Assembly: GCA_026000155.1 (NCBI GenBank)
Contig: BNYG01000018.1
Coordinates: 1 to 48,003 of the forward strand
Direction of reading: 5' to 3'
Length of the DNA stretch: 48,003 nt
DNA from: Bacteroidia bacterium
Lineage (GTDB): Bacteria; Bacteroidota; Bacteroidia; Bacteroidales; Azobacteroidaceae
In this document: piece by piece, positions 25,984 to 33,994 of the stretch
Layout of the letters: each line of letters begins with the position of its first letter
Numbering within the stretch: the first letter of the stretch is position 1
Made by a program: the position numbers and the translations under genes
Notes under the pieces: generated by a model
Seen by the model: the letters and a program-made list of their open reading frames with translations, nothing else
What the model was told of the DNA's origin: nothing
Database searches by the model: none

Positions 25984-26808
25984 CTATTGAATCAATTTTT
26001 GAAGTGTTTCTGCTAATTTTTCTCCTCTCAACCCTTTTTCAATGATTTTTCCTTGCGGATCGATTAAGACGGTATTCGGGATGCTGTGAATATCATACAC
26101 TTGTACCGGCAATGATTGCCAAAAAGCGCAATCGGACAGCTGCGGCCAGGTAATCTGCAAATCGGCAATGCCTTGTTTCCACGACTGTTCGTCCTTGTCC
26201 AAGGAATAACCGACTATTTCAAAATTCTTGTTTTTATAGGTATTGTATAATTCCACCAGATGAGGCATTTCTTTCCGGCAGGGAGGGCACCAACTTGCCC
26301 AGAAATCCACCAATACATATTTTCCTTTTCCGGCATAGTCCGATAATTTGATTTCGTTTCCTTCCGGTGTTTTCGCTACAATATCCTGAAACGGTACACC
26401 GATAGCGGTCAGTTTCATTCTCGCCAATCGTTCAGCCGATGATTTATATAATTCGGTTGCTTGGAATTCGGGACCGGCTTTTGCCAAAACCGCTTCCAAT
26501 TGTTCGATACTCAGTCTCCTTTGTCCCCAAGGGGTATTGGCAAAAACGGCCTGACCAATCGAGTCGTTGATATTATTTTCAAAAAATTGAGTGTAATCGG
26601 CTTTTACTTGTTCATACTGTGCTTCCCAAGTACTCTCCAATTGTGCCTCTAATTCGGGAGTAAGCGCTTCATTATCAAACAGTTTTTCAATAGAATCCAA
26701 ACGTGCTTCACTATCCAGTGCTATTTGATAATAATCAATCACCGTTTCTTTTTTCTGACAAGAAAAACAGATTAAGAGAAAGCTGAGAAAATAAATTGCT
26801 TTTTTCAT
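25984..26808 (-). CDS. TlpA-like thioredoxin-fold lipoprotein
   Basis: The 274-residue protein has a lipoprotein signal peptide (FLSFLLICFSC, lipid-modified Cys at residue 17). A helical region of about 110 residues follows, then an AhpC/TSA-thioredoxin domain with the active site W173-C-P-P-C177 in WASWCPPCRKEMPHL, and the cis-Pro segment SIPNTVLID. Such proteins reduce or shuffle disulfides in the periplasm of Bacteroidetes. The N-terminal part is not recognised. It lies upstream of the PBP1A gene with a 22-bp spacer, and a -7 box is at 26840-26847. Confidence 0.88.
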   Translation of the reverse strand: MKKAIYFLSFLLICFSCQKKETVIDYYQIALDSEARLDSIEKLFDNEALTPELEAQLESTWEAQYEQVKADYTQFFENNINDSIGQAVFANTPWGQRRLSIEQLEAVLAKAGPEFQATELYKSSAERLARMKLTAIGVPFQDIVAKTPEGNEIKLSDYAGKGKYVLVDFWASWCPPCRKEMPHLVELYNTYKNKNFEIVGYSLDKDEQSWKQGIADLQITWPQLSDCAFWQSLPVQVYDIHSIPNTVLIDPQGKIIEKGLRGEKLAETLQKLIQ

Positions 26809-26839
26809 TTGATTTATTCTTTTAAATGTAATTGAGGTA

Positions 26840-26847
26840 CAAAAGTA
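26840..26847 (-). promoter_or_regulatory. -7 box of the TlpA-like/PBP1A operon
   Basis: The minus strand reads TACTTTTG, 32 bp before the TlpA-like ATG. Confidence 0.5.
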
Positions 26848-26896
26848 ATAAAAATTATTAGTCGCTACAATTTTATTAATGGGAACTCGCTACAAA

Positions 26897-27322
26897 TTAA
26901 TCTTTATCTATCAATCGTATTTGCTTTGGAAGATAAACATCTATATCTAAAAAGTTAGTATAATCTTTTTTATTATTGGTGACAAAGCAGAAACAACTCT
27001 GTTTTTTCCCGATGACATATTGAATATTATCTTCAATATCAGTTCCTTTTAGTTCTATAGACATTTTTATATCTTTATCCGTAAATGAAAGTACGGTAAA
27101 CTTGGAAAGCAAATAACGAACAATTTTTCTTATTTCTTCATTTGACTTTTTTTTCTGAAAAACAGAAACTAATTGCGCTACACTCAACGAAGAAATAAAT
27201 AAATGCTTTCCCGTTAATGAAAATATGTATTTCAAACAATTCTTATCCATTATATTGTTTGACCATGCACCAATTAAGACATTGGTATCTACAAAAATAG
27301 AATTTCCATTATTTTTTTCCAT
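26897..27322 (-). CDS. PIN-domain protein, probable VapC-like toxin
   Basis: The 141-residue protein has the PIN opening SIFVDTNVLIGAW (first catalytic Asp at about residue 12). A conserved acidic pair lies in GTDIEDNIQYVIG (about residues 89-101), and the late VTNNKKDY segment matches the family's final motif. PIN proteins are Mg-dependent RNases; VapC toxins cleave tRNA or rRNA. The start overlaps the upstream 69-aa gene by 14 bases, as in type II toxin-antitoxin operons. The pair lies between the TlpA-like gene and the P-type ATPase and has its own -7 box. Confidence 0.82.
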   Translation of the reverse strand: MEKNNGNSIFVDTNVLIGAWSNNIMDKNCLKYIFSLTGKHLFISSLSVAQLVSVFQKKKSNEEIRKIVRYLLSKFTVLSFTDKDIKMSIELKGTDIEDNIQYVIGKKQSCFCFVTNNKKDYTNFLDIDVYLPKQIRLIDKD

Positions 27323-27518
27323 AAAAAAGTAATAGCTGTTGGTATTTTTCAGCTTCTATATCCGTTATTAAATCAAGATTTTGAATAACAAATTTTCTTT
27401 CGGCATGGTCTATTAACTCATTTCTCGTAACACCGGCTTTTTGAAGAATTAAATTAATAAATTCTTTCTGCTGCTTTTTTATTTCTGCTTTATCCTTTGT
27501 TTTTACCATTGTGGCCAT
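27309..27518 (-). CDS. Probable antitoxin partner of the PIN protein
   Basis: The 69-residue protein is Lys/Glu-rich and predicted helical, and does not show the usual AbrB, Phd, RHH or MerR antitoxin motifs. The centre, QQKEFINLILQKAGVTRNEL, may be a dimerisation or DNA-binding helix. An ATG three codons downstream is an alternative start. The upstream position and 14-bp overlap with the PIN gene are the main support. A -7 box TATCTTTG (minus strand) lies at 27549-27556. Confidence 0.7.
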   Translation of the reverse strand: MATMVKTKDKAEIKKQQKEFINLILQKAGVTRNELIDHAERKFVIQNLDLITDIEAEKYQQLLLFYGKK

Positions 27519-27548
27519 AGTTTATCCTCCTACTGATTAATTGTTGTG

Positions 27549-27556
27549 CAAAGATA
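27549..27556 (-). promoter_or_regulatory. -7 box of the PIN/antitoxin operon
   Basis: The minus strand reads TATCTTTG, 31 bp before the antitoxin ATG. Confidence 0.5.
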
Positions 27557-27633
27557 ACGACAATATTTTAGAAGAAAAAATACATTATGTTATCATTTTG
27601 TTAATTCTTTCTTAATAATACAAAAAATCTGCT

Positions 27634-27641
27634 TACATTTG
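27634..27641 (+). promoter_or_regulatory. -7 box of the P-type ATPase gene
   Basis: TACATTTG lies 41 bp before the ATG at 27683. It is followed by an AT-rich leader, and no metal-sensor operator was recognised. Confidence 0.5.
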
Positions 27642-27682
27642 TAGATTATTGTAATACATAATTAGCTAATTCAAAAGTAGAT

Positions 27683-29572
27683 ATGAAACTCCCTTTTCAC
27701 GATAAGAAATTTTGCTACTTGCTGGCAGCAGTGGCCATAGCCGTTGTACTTGAGGTACTTTCCATTACCGGAATTCATATTCCGATGCCATACGCCCCTG
27801 TTATATATGGCGTTTTTATATTGGTTGTCGGATACGAGGTTTTGTGGGAGGGAGTAGAAGCGCTCTTTAAACTCAATTTCAGAAGTATTAACTTGCTTAT
27901 GCTGATTGCTGTGGTCGCCGCTTTTTACCTCAAAGAATATCCTGAGGCGGCGGTGGTGATTGTGCTGTATGTTTTAGGTGAAAAATTGGAAGATATCGGC
28001 ATTGAAAACAGCATGTCGGCAGTGGATAATTTAGTGAGCAGCGCCCCTAAGACTGCCTTAGTGAAAGCAACACAGCAACTTATCCCAATTGAAGATATAC
28101 AGATTGGAACGGTTATTCAAGTGAAACCGCACGACCAGATTCCGTTGGACGGGATTGTGGAGAAAGGCGAAACTTCAGTGGATGAATCGCCTATTACCGG
28201 TGAACCGATTCCGGTTTTGAAGTCCGAAGGCCATACGGTTTTTGCCGGAACATTGAATAAAAACGGTTTTATTGAAATCCGGACGACGAAGGAACACAAG
28301 GATTCGACTTTTTCCAAAATTATCGAATTGACTTATCAATCCCAAAATAACCAATCGGATTCGCAGAAATTCATTGAAAAATTTGCCGGAATTTATACGC
28401 CGGTTATTATTATTTCCGCCTTGCTGCTGATTGTGGTTCCGGTATTTATGTTGCATCAGGATTTTCAGCATTGGTTGCGGCAAGCGATTACTTTATTAGT
28501 TATTTCTTGTCCTTGTGCATTAGTAATCTCCACTCCTGTAGCTATTTATGCGGCTATCGGAAACGCTTCTTCCAAAGGCGCCTTGATAAAAGGGGGTAAA
28601 TACCTGGAATTTTTAGCCGGTGTGAAAGCCATCGGATTGGATAAAACACGCACCATCACGTATGGAAAACCGGTTGTTTCGGATGTCATTCCCTTGAATG
28701 GCAACGACCGCGCGGAATTGTTGGGCTGTGGTGCGGGAACGGAACTGTTTTCCGAACATCCTTTGGCACAAGCGATTGTAGATGCTTCGAAGAAAGAAGG
28801 ATTTATGCCTCATGAAGTTTGTGCTTTTGAGAGTGTAGTAGGGGAGGGCGCCAAATCCCAATGCCTCGTTTGCAACAATGAAACGGTGCTGGTCGGAAAA
28901 GTGGATTTCATCGAAAAACATCATCAGGTGCAGAAAGAAATCAAGGAAATCGTGGCGAACTTGTCGGCACAAGGAAAAACCGCAGTCTTGGTGAGTTGTG
29001 AAAGAGAAATCAAGGGAATTATCGGACTGACGGACGAAATCAAACCGGACAGCGCTCAAGCCATCCAAACTTTGCAGGAGCAAGGGGTTGAAACTGTGAT
29101 GATTACCGGCGATAATCAACAGGCGGCGCAATATGTAGCCGGTCAGGTCAATATCCGGGACGTGTTTGGCGGTTTGTTGCCGCAGGATAAAGCGGAAAAA
29201 ATCAAGGAATTGAAAACGAAATATACTGCCGTAGCCATGGTGGGTGATGGCGTCAATGATGCGCCTGCCTTGGCGGTTTCTACTGTGGGCATTGCCATGG
29301 GCGCCGCCGGGAGTGATACGGCTATTGAAATTGCCGATATTGCCTTGATGAACGATAAGTTGTCCCTGATTCCTTTTTTGATTCGCTTGGCGCAGAAAAC
29401 AGTCAAAACCATTCAATGGAATACTTTCGGAGCCATTGCGGTAAAGATTATCTTTATTTTGCTGGCTTTTTGCGGGTTCAGCAATTTGGTATTGGCTATC
29501 ACAGCCGATGTGGGAGTGACGCTGGTGGTTATTTTAATCAGTTTGCGGCTTTCTTCTTTTTCAGCATCTTGA
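27683..29572 (+). CDS. Zn/Cd-type P1B ATPase with a changed DKTGT motif
   Basis: The 629-residue heavy-metal P-type ATPase lacks the N-terminal Cys-rich metal-binding domain. It has the actuator TGEPIPV, the CPC metal site in SCPCALVIS (C276, C278), the nucleotide-binding SEHPLAQAI, MITGDNQQAA and GDGVNDAPAL. A Lys in VKIIFILLAF and an Asp in ADVGVTLVV in the last two helices suggest Zn2+/Cd2+/Pb2+ selectivity (ZntA/CadA type). The phosphorylation motif reads D320-K-T-R323-T instead of the nearly invariant DKTGT; CGC stands where GGC is expected. The change may cripple transport, may be a sequencing error, or may be real and tolerated. Its 3' end overlaps the convergent AsmA-like gene by 35 bp. 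Confidence 0.9.
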   Translation: MKLPFHDKKFCYLLAAVAIAVVLEVLSITGIHIPMPYAPVIYGVFILVVGYEVLWEGVEALFKLNFRSINLLMLIAVVAAFYLKEYPEAAVVIVLYVLGEKLEDIGIENSMSAVDNLVSSAPKTALVKATQQLIPIEDIQIGTVIQVKPHDQIPLDGIVEKGETSVDESPITGEPIPVLKSEGHTVFAGTLNKNGFIEIRTTKEHKDSTFSKIIELTYQSQNNQSDSQKFIEKFAGIYTPVIIISALLLIVVPVFMLHQDFQHWLRQAITLLVISCPCALVISTPVAIYAAIGNASSKGALIKGGKYLEFLAGVKAIGLDKTRTITYGKPVVSDVIPLNGNDRAELLGCGAGTELFSEHPLAQAIVDASKKEGFMPHEVCAFESVVGEGAKSQCLVCNNETVLVGKVDFIEKHHQVQKEIKEIVANLSAQGKTAVLVSCEREIKGIIGLTDEIKPDSAQAIQTLQEQGVETVMITGDNQQAAQYVAGQVNIRDVFGGLLPQDKAEKIKELKTKYTAVAMVGDGVNDAPALAVSTVGIAMGAAGSDTAIEIADIALMNDKLSLIPFLIRLAQKTVKTIQWNTFGAIAVKIIFILLAFCGFSNLVLAITADVGVTLVVILISLRLSSFSAS

Positions 29573-31268
29573 TTTCTTTTTCTACCCAGGCAACGCTTTT
29601 TTGCCGTCCCTTGGTATATCCGACGGTCTCGGTCAATCCGGCCAAATAAATTTTCCACAGGTAATTGAATGCCGAATGGTACGGGTCGCGGATGTGTTCT
29701 GTCCGGATGCGCCGGGGATCTTTGCCCGGATCGGGGTTATTCTTTTCCAATATTCCGTTGGCAAGAAAGGATAAAATACCGGATTCGGTTCGATGGTCTT
29801 TTCCGGCCGGGAGTAATATTTGAATGGATAAATCCGTGTAAAGCAAACACATATCAATTGTTGCCCGTTCTTTTCCTCCGGTAATGTCAAAATCCAAGCC
29901 TTGGATAAAACCGCTTTTGATACGCGCCGGCGCCATCGGTTCAATGATTTTATTCAAGGCAATCATATTCATTGCGCCTAAAGTTCCTTTGATATGCACC
30001 ACATCGTAAGTTGAATCTACCGGAAAATAAAGTTCGGCACGAATGGCGCCTTCATTCATCAATTTTCCGCTGGTCGTCAATTTATTCATTTGGGTATGCG
30101 AAGTAACGATATTGGTAAAACCGTCGAAAATGCCTTCCATTTGTGTAAACCGGATGGCGCCCGGGTCGCTTCCGTTTTTCGGCATTTCCTGGTATAAGAT
30201 ATTGATATTCGAGACTTTTACGTACCGGATATCAAAGGGAAGCGGGAATTTTTGAACCGTTTCATAAATCATCGGCACTTTGCTGGGAGGAGTCGGGATT
30301 TTTTGGTTTTTATAATTGCTGAAATAGACGCCTGAAACGAGCAGGCTATCCGATAAAAGCGATTTTTCCTGTATTAATTTTTGAAGCCTGAAATTTTTCA
30401 ATTCGATACTTCCCACCCGTAAATCCGACCAATCGGAATGTTTCGGATCTTTATAAGCAAAATCCCATTGGGGTACCTTGGATTTCAAAGCTACATTTTC
30501 GATTTTCAACAGAGAATCTTTCAGGTTCACCGCTATTTTACCGCTATTCAAAGTGTAGAGATTTCCGGGTGAACTGACTTGGGTGGTATCGATAGACAAT
30601 TTGAAATTCTCGCTGTATAAATAAAAGGAGCGTTGGTCCGAAACGGAATCAATCCTGAAATTTTCCGCATCAAAGTTGATATTTTCCAATTTAACTTCGG
30701 TTGTATCCGTTTTGTTTTCGGAGCAAAAGCGCAGTTTTCCCTTTTCCAACTTGATGTCGGACACGGAAATGACATTCAGGTAAGGCGCTATCATCTCGTA
30801 AGGCGATTTATTCCGCATCTTGACCACCGTATCTTTCGGATGTTGGACGGGTATTTCTTCGGTGTTGTTGATAAGGGTCAATTGGGGCGCTACAATATGA
30901 ATGTGCCGGAAATGGAGTTCTTTTTGCTTCCATTTCCGGAACATAAAATTTACACCCTCCAAGTTCACGCTTTTAATCTTGGCCGAACCATAATATTCCG
31001 GCAGACTGTCCACGCGGTAGAGTTCGTTCAAACGAGCGGCATTCAAAGTGAGGGTAATATCATCGAGGGAGGCGAATCCGGTCAACAGATTAATATCCAG
31101 ATCGCCGAAATCCAAGCTATACAGTCCGTCCGTCATCCGTGCTACATTCCGGGTCAAATCATCCCGCAACAATCTCCGGGCGCTTGTGGTCAGGAGAATG
31201 TTGAGCAGTTCTATGAATCCGATAAACAGCAGGATATACAGGACTTTCGGTATATGTTTTTTGATCAT
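29538..31268 (-). CDS. AsmA-like envelope protein, function unknown
   Basis: The 576-residue protein has one N-terminal membrane anchor (VLYILLFIGFIELLNILL, about residues 9-26). A long beta-rich periplasmic part follows, with repeated short strands of the type SLDFGDLDINLLTGFASLDD and KSVNLEGVNFMF, and GLDFDITGGKERATIDMCLL near the C-terminus. This resembles AsmA/TamB/DUF748-type proteins, which line lipid-transport paths between membranes, but no diagnostic motif is seen. It overlaps the upstream 124-aa gene by four bases and is the last gene of a four-gene envelope cluster with holin-like and YtxH genes. Confidence 0.65.
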   Translation of the reverse strand: MIKKHIPKVLYILLFIGFIELLNILLTTSARRLLRDDLTRNVARMTDGLYSLDFGDLDINLLTGFASLDDITLTLNAARLNELYRVDSLPEYYGSAKIKSVNLEGVNFMFRKWKQKELHFRHIHIVAPQLTLINNTEEIPVQHPKDTVVKMRNKSPYEMIAPYLNVISVSDIKLEKGKLRFCSENKTDTTEVKLENINFDAENFRIDSVSDQRSFYLYSENFKLSIDTTQVSSPGNLYTLNSGKIAVNLKDSLLKIENVALKSKVPQWDFAYKDPKHSDWSDLRVGSIELKNFRLQKLIQEKSLLSDSLLVSGVYFSNYKNQKIPTPPSKVPMIYETVQKFPLPFDIRYVKVSNINILYQEMPKNGSDPGAIRFTQMEGIFDGFTNIVTSHTQMNKLTTSGKLMNEGAIRAELYFPVDSTYDVVHIKGTLGAMNMIALNKIIEPMAPARIKSGFIQGLDFDITGGKERATIDMCLLYTDLSIQILLPAGKDHRTESGILSFLANGILEKNNPDPGKDPRRIRTEHIRDPYHSAFNYLWKIYLAGLTETVGYTKGRQKSVAWVEKEIKMLKKKKAAN

Positions 31269-31627
31269 TTCCGCTTAGAAAATAAATTCCTGGCTTGCTT
31301 CAATACGAAGCGCGCAATCCATCCTTTCGGTCCTTTCATGAACAGGGGAAGAATATCCAACGCCCCGTCCAATAAGGCCAACCGGCTGAAAGCGCCGGGT
31401 CCCTGTCCTTCCTTGTAACTATCGCCTCTTCCCAGCAAATCCTGCACAAAAGGCGGCGTTTTGGATACGACTGCCGATACGGCGCTATCGCCCAAAAGAG
31501 CGCCCAAATTGTGTTGCAAATAGTCGAAATTATCTTCCAATATATTAATCAATGCATCGGACTTTACTTGCAGGCGCGTTTTTTGCCTTTGCAAAACTTC
31601 TAACGGAGTCAATTTAGTCGAGCTCAT
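31265..31627 (-). CDS. Conserved hypothetical protein of the YtxH/holin cluster
   Basis: The protein is about 120 residues with a coiled N-terminal half (TPLEVLQRQKTRLQVKSDAL) and a basic C-terminus (ARFVLKQARNLFSKRK). Its middle is Gly/Ala-rich with no clear membrane helix. ATG 31627 is chosen because it overlaps the upstream gene less; ATG 31639 is also open. The family is not recognised. Tight spacing on both sides (4-bp overlap with the AsmA-like gene, 14-bp overlap with the holin-like gene) indicates it is translated with them, so an envelope or membrane-stress role is likely by context. Confidence 0.65.
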   Translation of the reverse strand: MSSTKLTPLEVLQRQKTRLQVKSDALINILEDNFDYLQHNLGALLGDSAVSAVVSKTPPFVQDLLGRGDSYKEGQGPGAFSRLALLDGALDILPLFMKGPKGWIARFVLKQARNLFSKRK

Positions 31628-32066
31628 ATATATCTTCATTAATGGTGTATTTTACCGGCGGACGTTTAGAATGTGTTTTATGCGTTTGTTTCGCTTCATA
31701 CTTCACTTCATCTTCCAAATCCGGATCCAGCTCTTTCAGAAAAAAATTCCTGACACAGGCAAAAATAGATTTCCGGCAGGCAAGCAAGATAATCAAGATG
31801 AGTAAATAGATTAACGAGACAATAGCGAAACCGCCTGCCAAATTATGGACCCACTCTCCAATCAGAAAACTTAATGCTATAAAAGCAAACAGCAGAGCAA
31901 AAAAGACCAGATTCATGATAATTAAACCATAAATCAAAACAGACCCGACCACGGAAGTTTTTTCAAACGCTTCCAATTTCAGCAGTTCGAGCCGGGTATT
32001 GACCAACTCCCTTATATCCGTTTTAAGAACCGTTATAAGCGTACCTAAATTGTAACCGGATTCCAT
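31614..32066 (-). CDS. Phage-holin-like/DUF1469-type membrane protein
   Basis: The 150-residue protein has an N-terminal amphipathic helix (LITVLKTDIRELVNTRLELL), then two hydrophobic hairpin helices at about residues 36-68 and 74-98, and a charged C-terminal tail. This is the arrangement of the Phage_holin_3_6 superfamily, which in non-phage contexts pairs with YtxH proteins. It is not evidence of a prophage. It starts two bases after the YtxH stop. Confidence 0.78.
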   Translation of the reverse strand: MESGYNLGTLITVLKTDIRELVNTRLELLKLEAFEKTSVVGSVLIYGLIIMNLVFFALLFAFIALSFLIGEWVHNLAGGFAIVSLIYLLILIILLACRKSIFACVRNFFLKELDPDLEDEVKYEAKQTHKTHSKRPPVKYTINEDIYELD

Positions 32067-32068
32067 AA

Positions 32069-32320
32069 TCAGATGCGATGAGCTTTTACCCGGGAAATGG
32101 TATCCTGAGCTACTTGGGTTACTTTGTCGCTGGCTTTTTCCAATTCAGACAAACCATCATTGACTACTTTCCCGATTTTTTCTTTGGCTTTATCCACTTT
32201 GGAATTGATTTCATCCACATATTCTGCCTTTTCTTCGTCGCTGGCAGTAAAATAGACACCCAAGGCTGCTCCGACTAACAAGCCGATCCCTAAACCAATA
32301 AATAAATTTGAATTTTTCAT
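32069..32320 (-). CDS. YtxH domain protein
   Basis: The 83-residue protein has one Gly-rich N-terminal membrane segment (NLFIGLGIGLLVGAALGVYF, residues 4-23) and then a long charged, Lys/Glu/Asp-rich amphipathic helix. This is the YtxH/general-stress-protein pattern. It leads the four-gene cluster. No perfect -7 box was found upstream, so its promoter is undefined. Confidence 0.85.
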   Translation of the reverse strand: MKNSNLFIGLGIGLLVGAALGVYFTASDEEKAEYVDEINSKVDKAKEKIGKVVNDGLSELEKASDKVTQVAQDTISRVKAHRI

Positions 32321-32722
32321 ATCATTGAAATTTTTAATGAATAATGTTCCTTTAACTATCTAACAAAGAGTGCTTCTATTATGTTTAGGACAATTCCTTG
32401 TTTTTTATTACTTTTTTGCGAAAGTTACTACAATTAATCGGGGAACGGAAATAATTCAGGAACTATTTGTATTTTTGCCGCAATAATAATTTGACAGTTA
32501 TGAAGAAGTTATTTTTAATTATCGTTGCCACAGCAGGGTTAATACTCCCCATTTTTATTTCATAATTTCTTGAAAAGGTAATTATTTCTAACCGGATTTT
32601 TCCTTTTTTTAATTTCAACCGAAGGCTAAATGAAAAAAAAATCAGATGGTCGTGAACCTTTTTTCAAGCTCATGTGTTATAATATTATCTTTAAATAAGA
32701 CATTTTTTTATATAAACAAACA
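32321..32722. other. Intergenic region between the envelope cluster and the fimbrial operon
   Basis: This 402-bp AT-rich gap holds a TATTTTTG box at 32470-32477 followed by a 21-codon ORF at 32500-32565. Just before the fimbrial operon is a near-match TATCTTTA (32686-32693), possibly its promoter. Nothing else is recognised. Confidence 0.5.
32500..32565 (+). CDS. Possible 21-aa hydrophobic peptide
   Basis: An ATG 23 bp after a good -7 box opens a 21-codon frame starting MKKLFLIIVATAGLIL and ending in TAA. It looks like a bare signal peptide or small membrane peptide. It could be a remnant of a secreted-protein gene or a real microprotein; nothing in the sequence decides. Confidence 0.3.
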   Translation: MKKLFLIIVATAGLILPIFIS

Positions 32723-33952
32723 ATGCATACATCAGCAGGTAGAATTTTAGGGATAATAGGAGCTATTCTTTTCACCTATCACGTTCAGGCACAAGAAATT
32801 CGTGATACTACGCTTTATACGACCGGCGTTGTACTGAAAACCAATTTATTGTACGATGCTACCACCACGTTGAATGTGGGCGCTGAATTCCGGTTGAGCC
32901 GGAAATTTACTTTTGATCTTCCGTTCAATTATAATCCCTGGACTTTTTCGGATAACAAAAAAATAAAACATTGGTTGATTCAACCCGAATTGCGTTACTG
33001 GGTGAACGAATCGTTCCACGGTTCATTCTGGGGATTGCATTTGCACGGAGCACAGTTCAATACCGCCAAGGTCATTGATTCCAATCGCTACCAGGGATGG
33101 CTTGCCGGCGCGGGTGTTTCGTATGGTTACCGGTGGGCATTGTCGGACAAGTGGGCGATGGAAGCGACGATTGGCGCCGGCTATGCTTATATAGATTATG
33201 ATAAATGGACGGCTGCAGGAAGTGATCCGGAAGGATGCGAGGTATGCGGTCGCAAAATCGCGTCTGCCGATAAAAATTATTGGGGAATTACGAAAGCAGG
33301 CTTGTCACTTACTTACACGATTGGGAAAACAGCTAAAAAACAAATCGTTACGGAGACGATCGAGCTTATCCGTCCGGTTATTCAGACCGATACAGTGTTT
33401 GTAAATTCTCCCAGGGAACAATACCGGTGCGAAACAGGAAAGGCGTGTATTTTGTTCCCGCTGGACAGGTATGTGCTGTTGCCGGATTTGGAACGTAATC
33501 CGGAAGAACTTGCCCAAATAGACCGTTCGATCCGTACCGTGCGTAGCCATGCGGGTGCGAATATCAAGCGAATCCTTATCGAAGCCTACGCATCGCCCGA
33601 AGGCGAATTGCAACACAATATCACGCTGTCGGAACAACGGGCGGCTGCCTTGCGCGATTACATGGTGGCGACTTACGGATTGGATGCCGGTTGCTTCACC
33701 GTTCGCTGTAAAGGCGAAAACTGGAAAGGCTTGCGTTCGGCTGTCGGCGAATCCCGTTTGTTGACGGACAAGGAAAAAAAGGAGGTGTTGCGTATCCTCG
33801 ATATCCAGGATTTGGCTACACGCAAAGCTTTGTTGAAAAAATACAAAGACGGCAAAGTGTATGCCTACCTGCTGCGGGACGTGTATCCCACTTTGCGGGT
33901 ATCGGAATACCGGATTGATTATACGGTGCCGGTAACTGCCGTTGATAAATAA
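32723..33952 (+). CDS. DUF3575 plus OmpA-domain protein heading the fimbrial operon
   Basis: The 409-residue protein has a signal peptide ending at about residue 24 (ILFTYHVQAQ). A DUF3575 beta-barrel-like domain follows (VVLKTNLLYDATTTLNVGAE, then PFNYNPWTF and WLAGAGVSYGYRW). After about residue 250 comes an OmpA/MotB-like peptidoglycan-binding region with ILIEAYASPEGELQHNITLS and EQRAAALRDYM. Proteins of this type precede Mfa/FimA-type fimbrial genes in Bacteroidales and may anchor the structure to the cell wall. It lies 42 bp before the major fimbrillin gene on the same strand. Confidence 0.85.
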   Translation: MHTSAGRILGIIGAILFTYHVQAQEIRDTTLYTTGVVLKTNLLYDATTTLNVGAEFRLSRKFTFDLPFNYNPWTFSDNKKIKHWLIQPELRYWVNESFHGSFWGLHLHGAQFNTAKVIDSNRYQGWLAGAGVSYGYRWALSDKWAMEATIGAGYAYIDYDKWTAAGSDPEGCEVCGRKIASADKNYWGITKAGLSLTYTIGKTAKKQIVTETIELIRPVIQTDTVFVNSPREQYRCETGKACILFPLDRYVLLPDLERNPEELAQIDRSIRTVRSHAGANIKRILIEAYASPEGELQHNITLSEQRAAALRDYMVATYGLDAGCFTVRCKGENWKGLRSAVGESRLLTDKEKKEVLRILDIQDLATRKALLKKYKDGKVYAYLLRDVYPTLRVSEYRIDYTVPVTAVDK

Positions 33953-33994
33953 GAAATAAATAATTTGATTAATAACAATTAATTTTTAAAAACG

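Noticed and set aside
31614..32066. Prophage signal from the holin-like gene
   Set aside because: No phage structural, lysis or integrase genes are nearby, and the YtxH partner indicates the chromosomal envelope version of the family.
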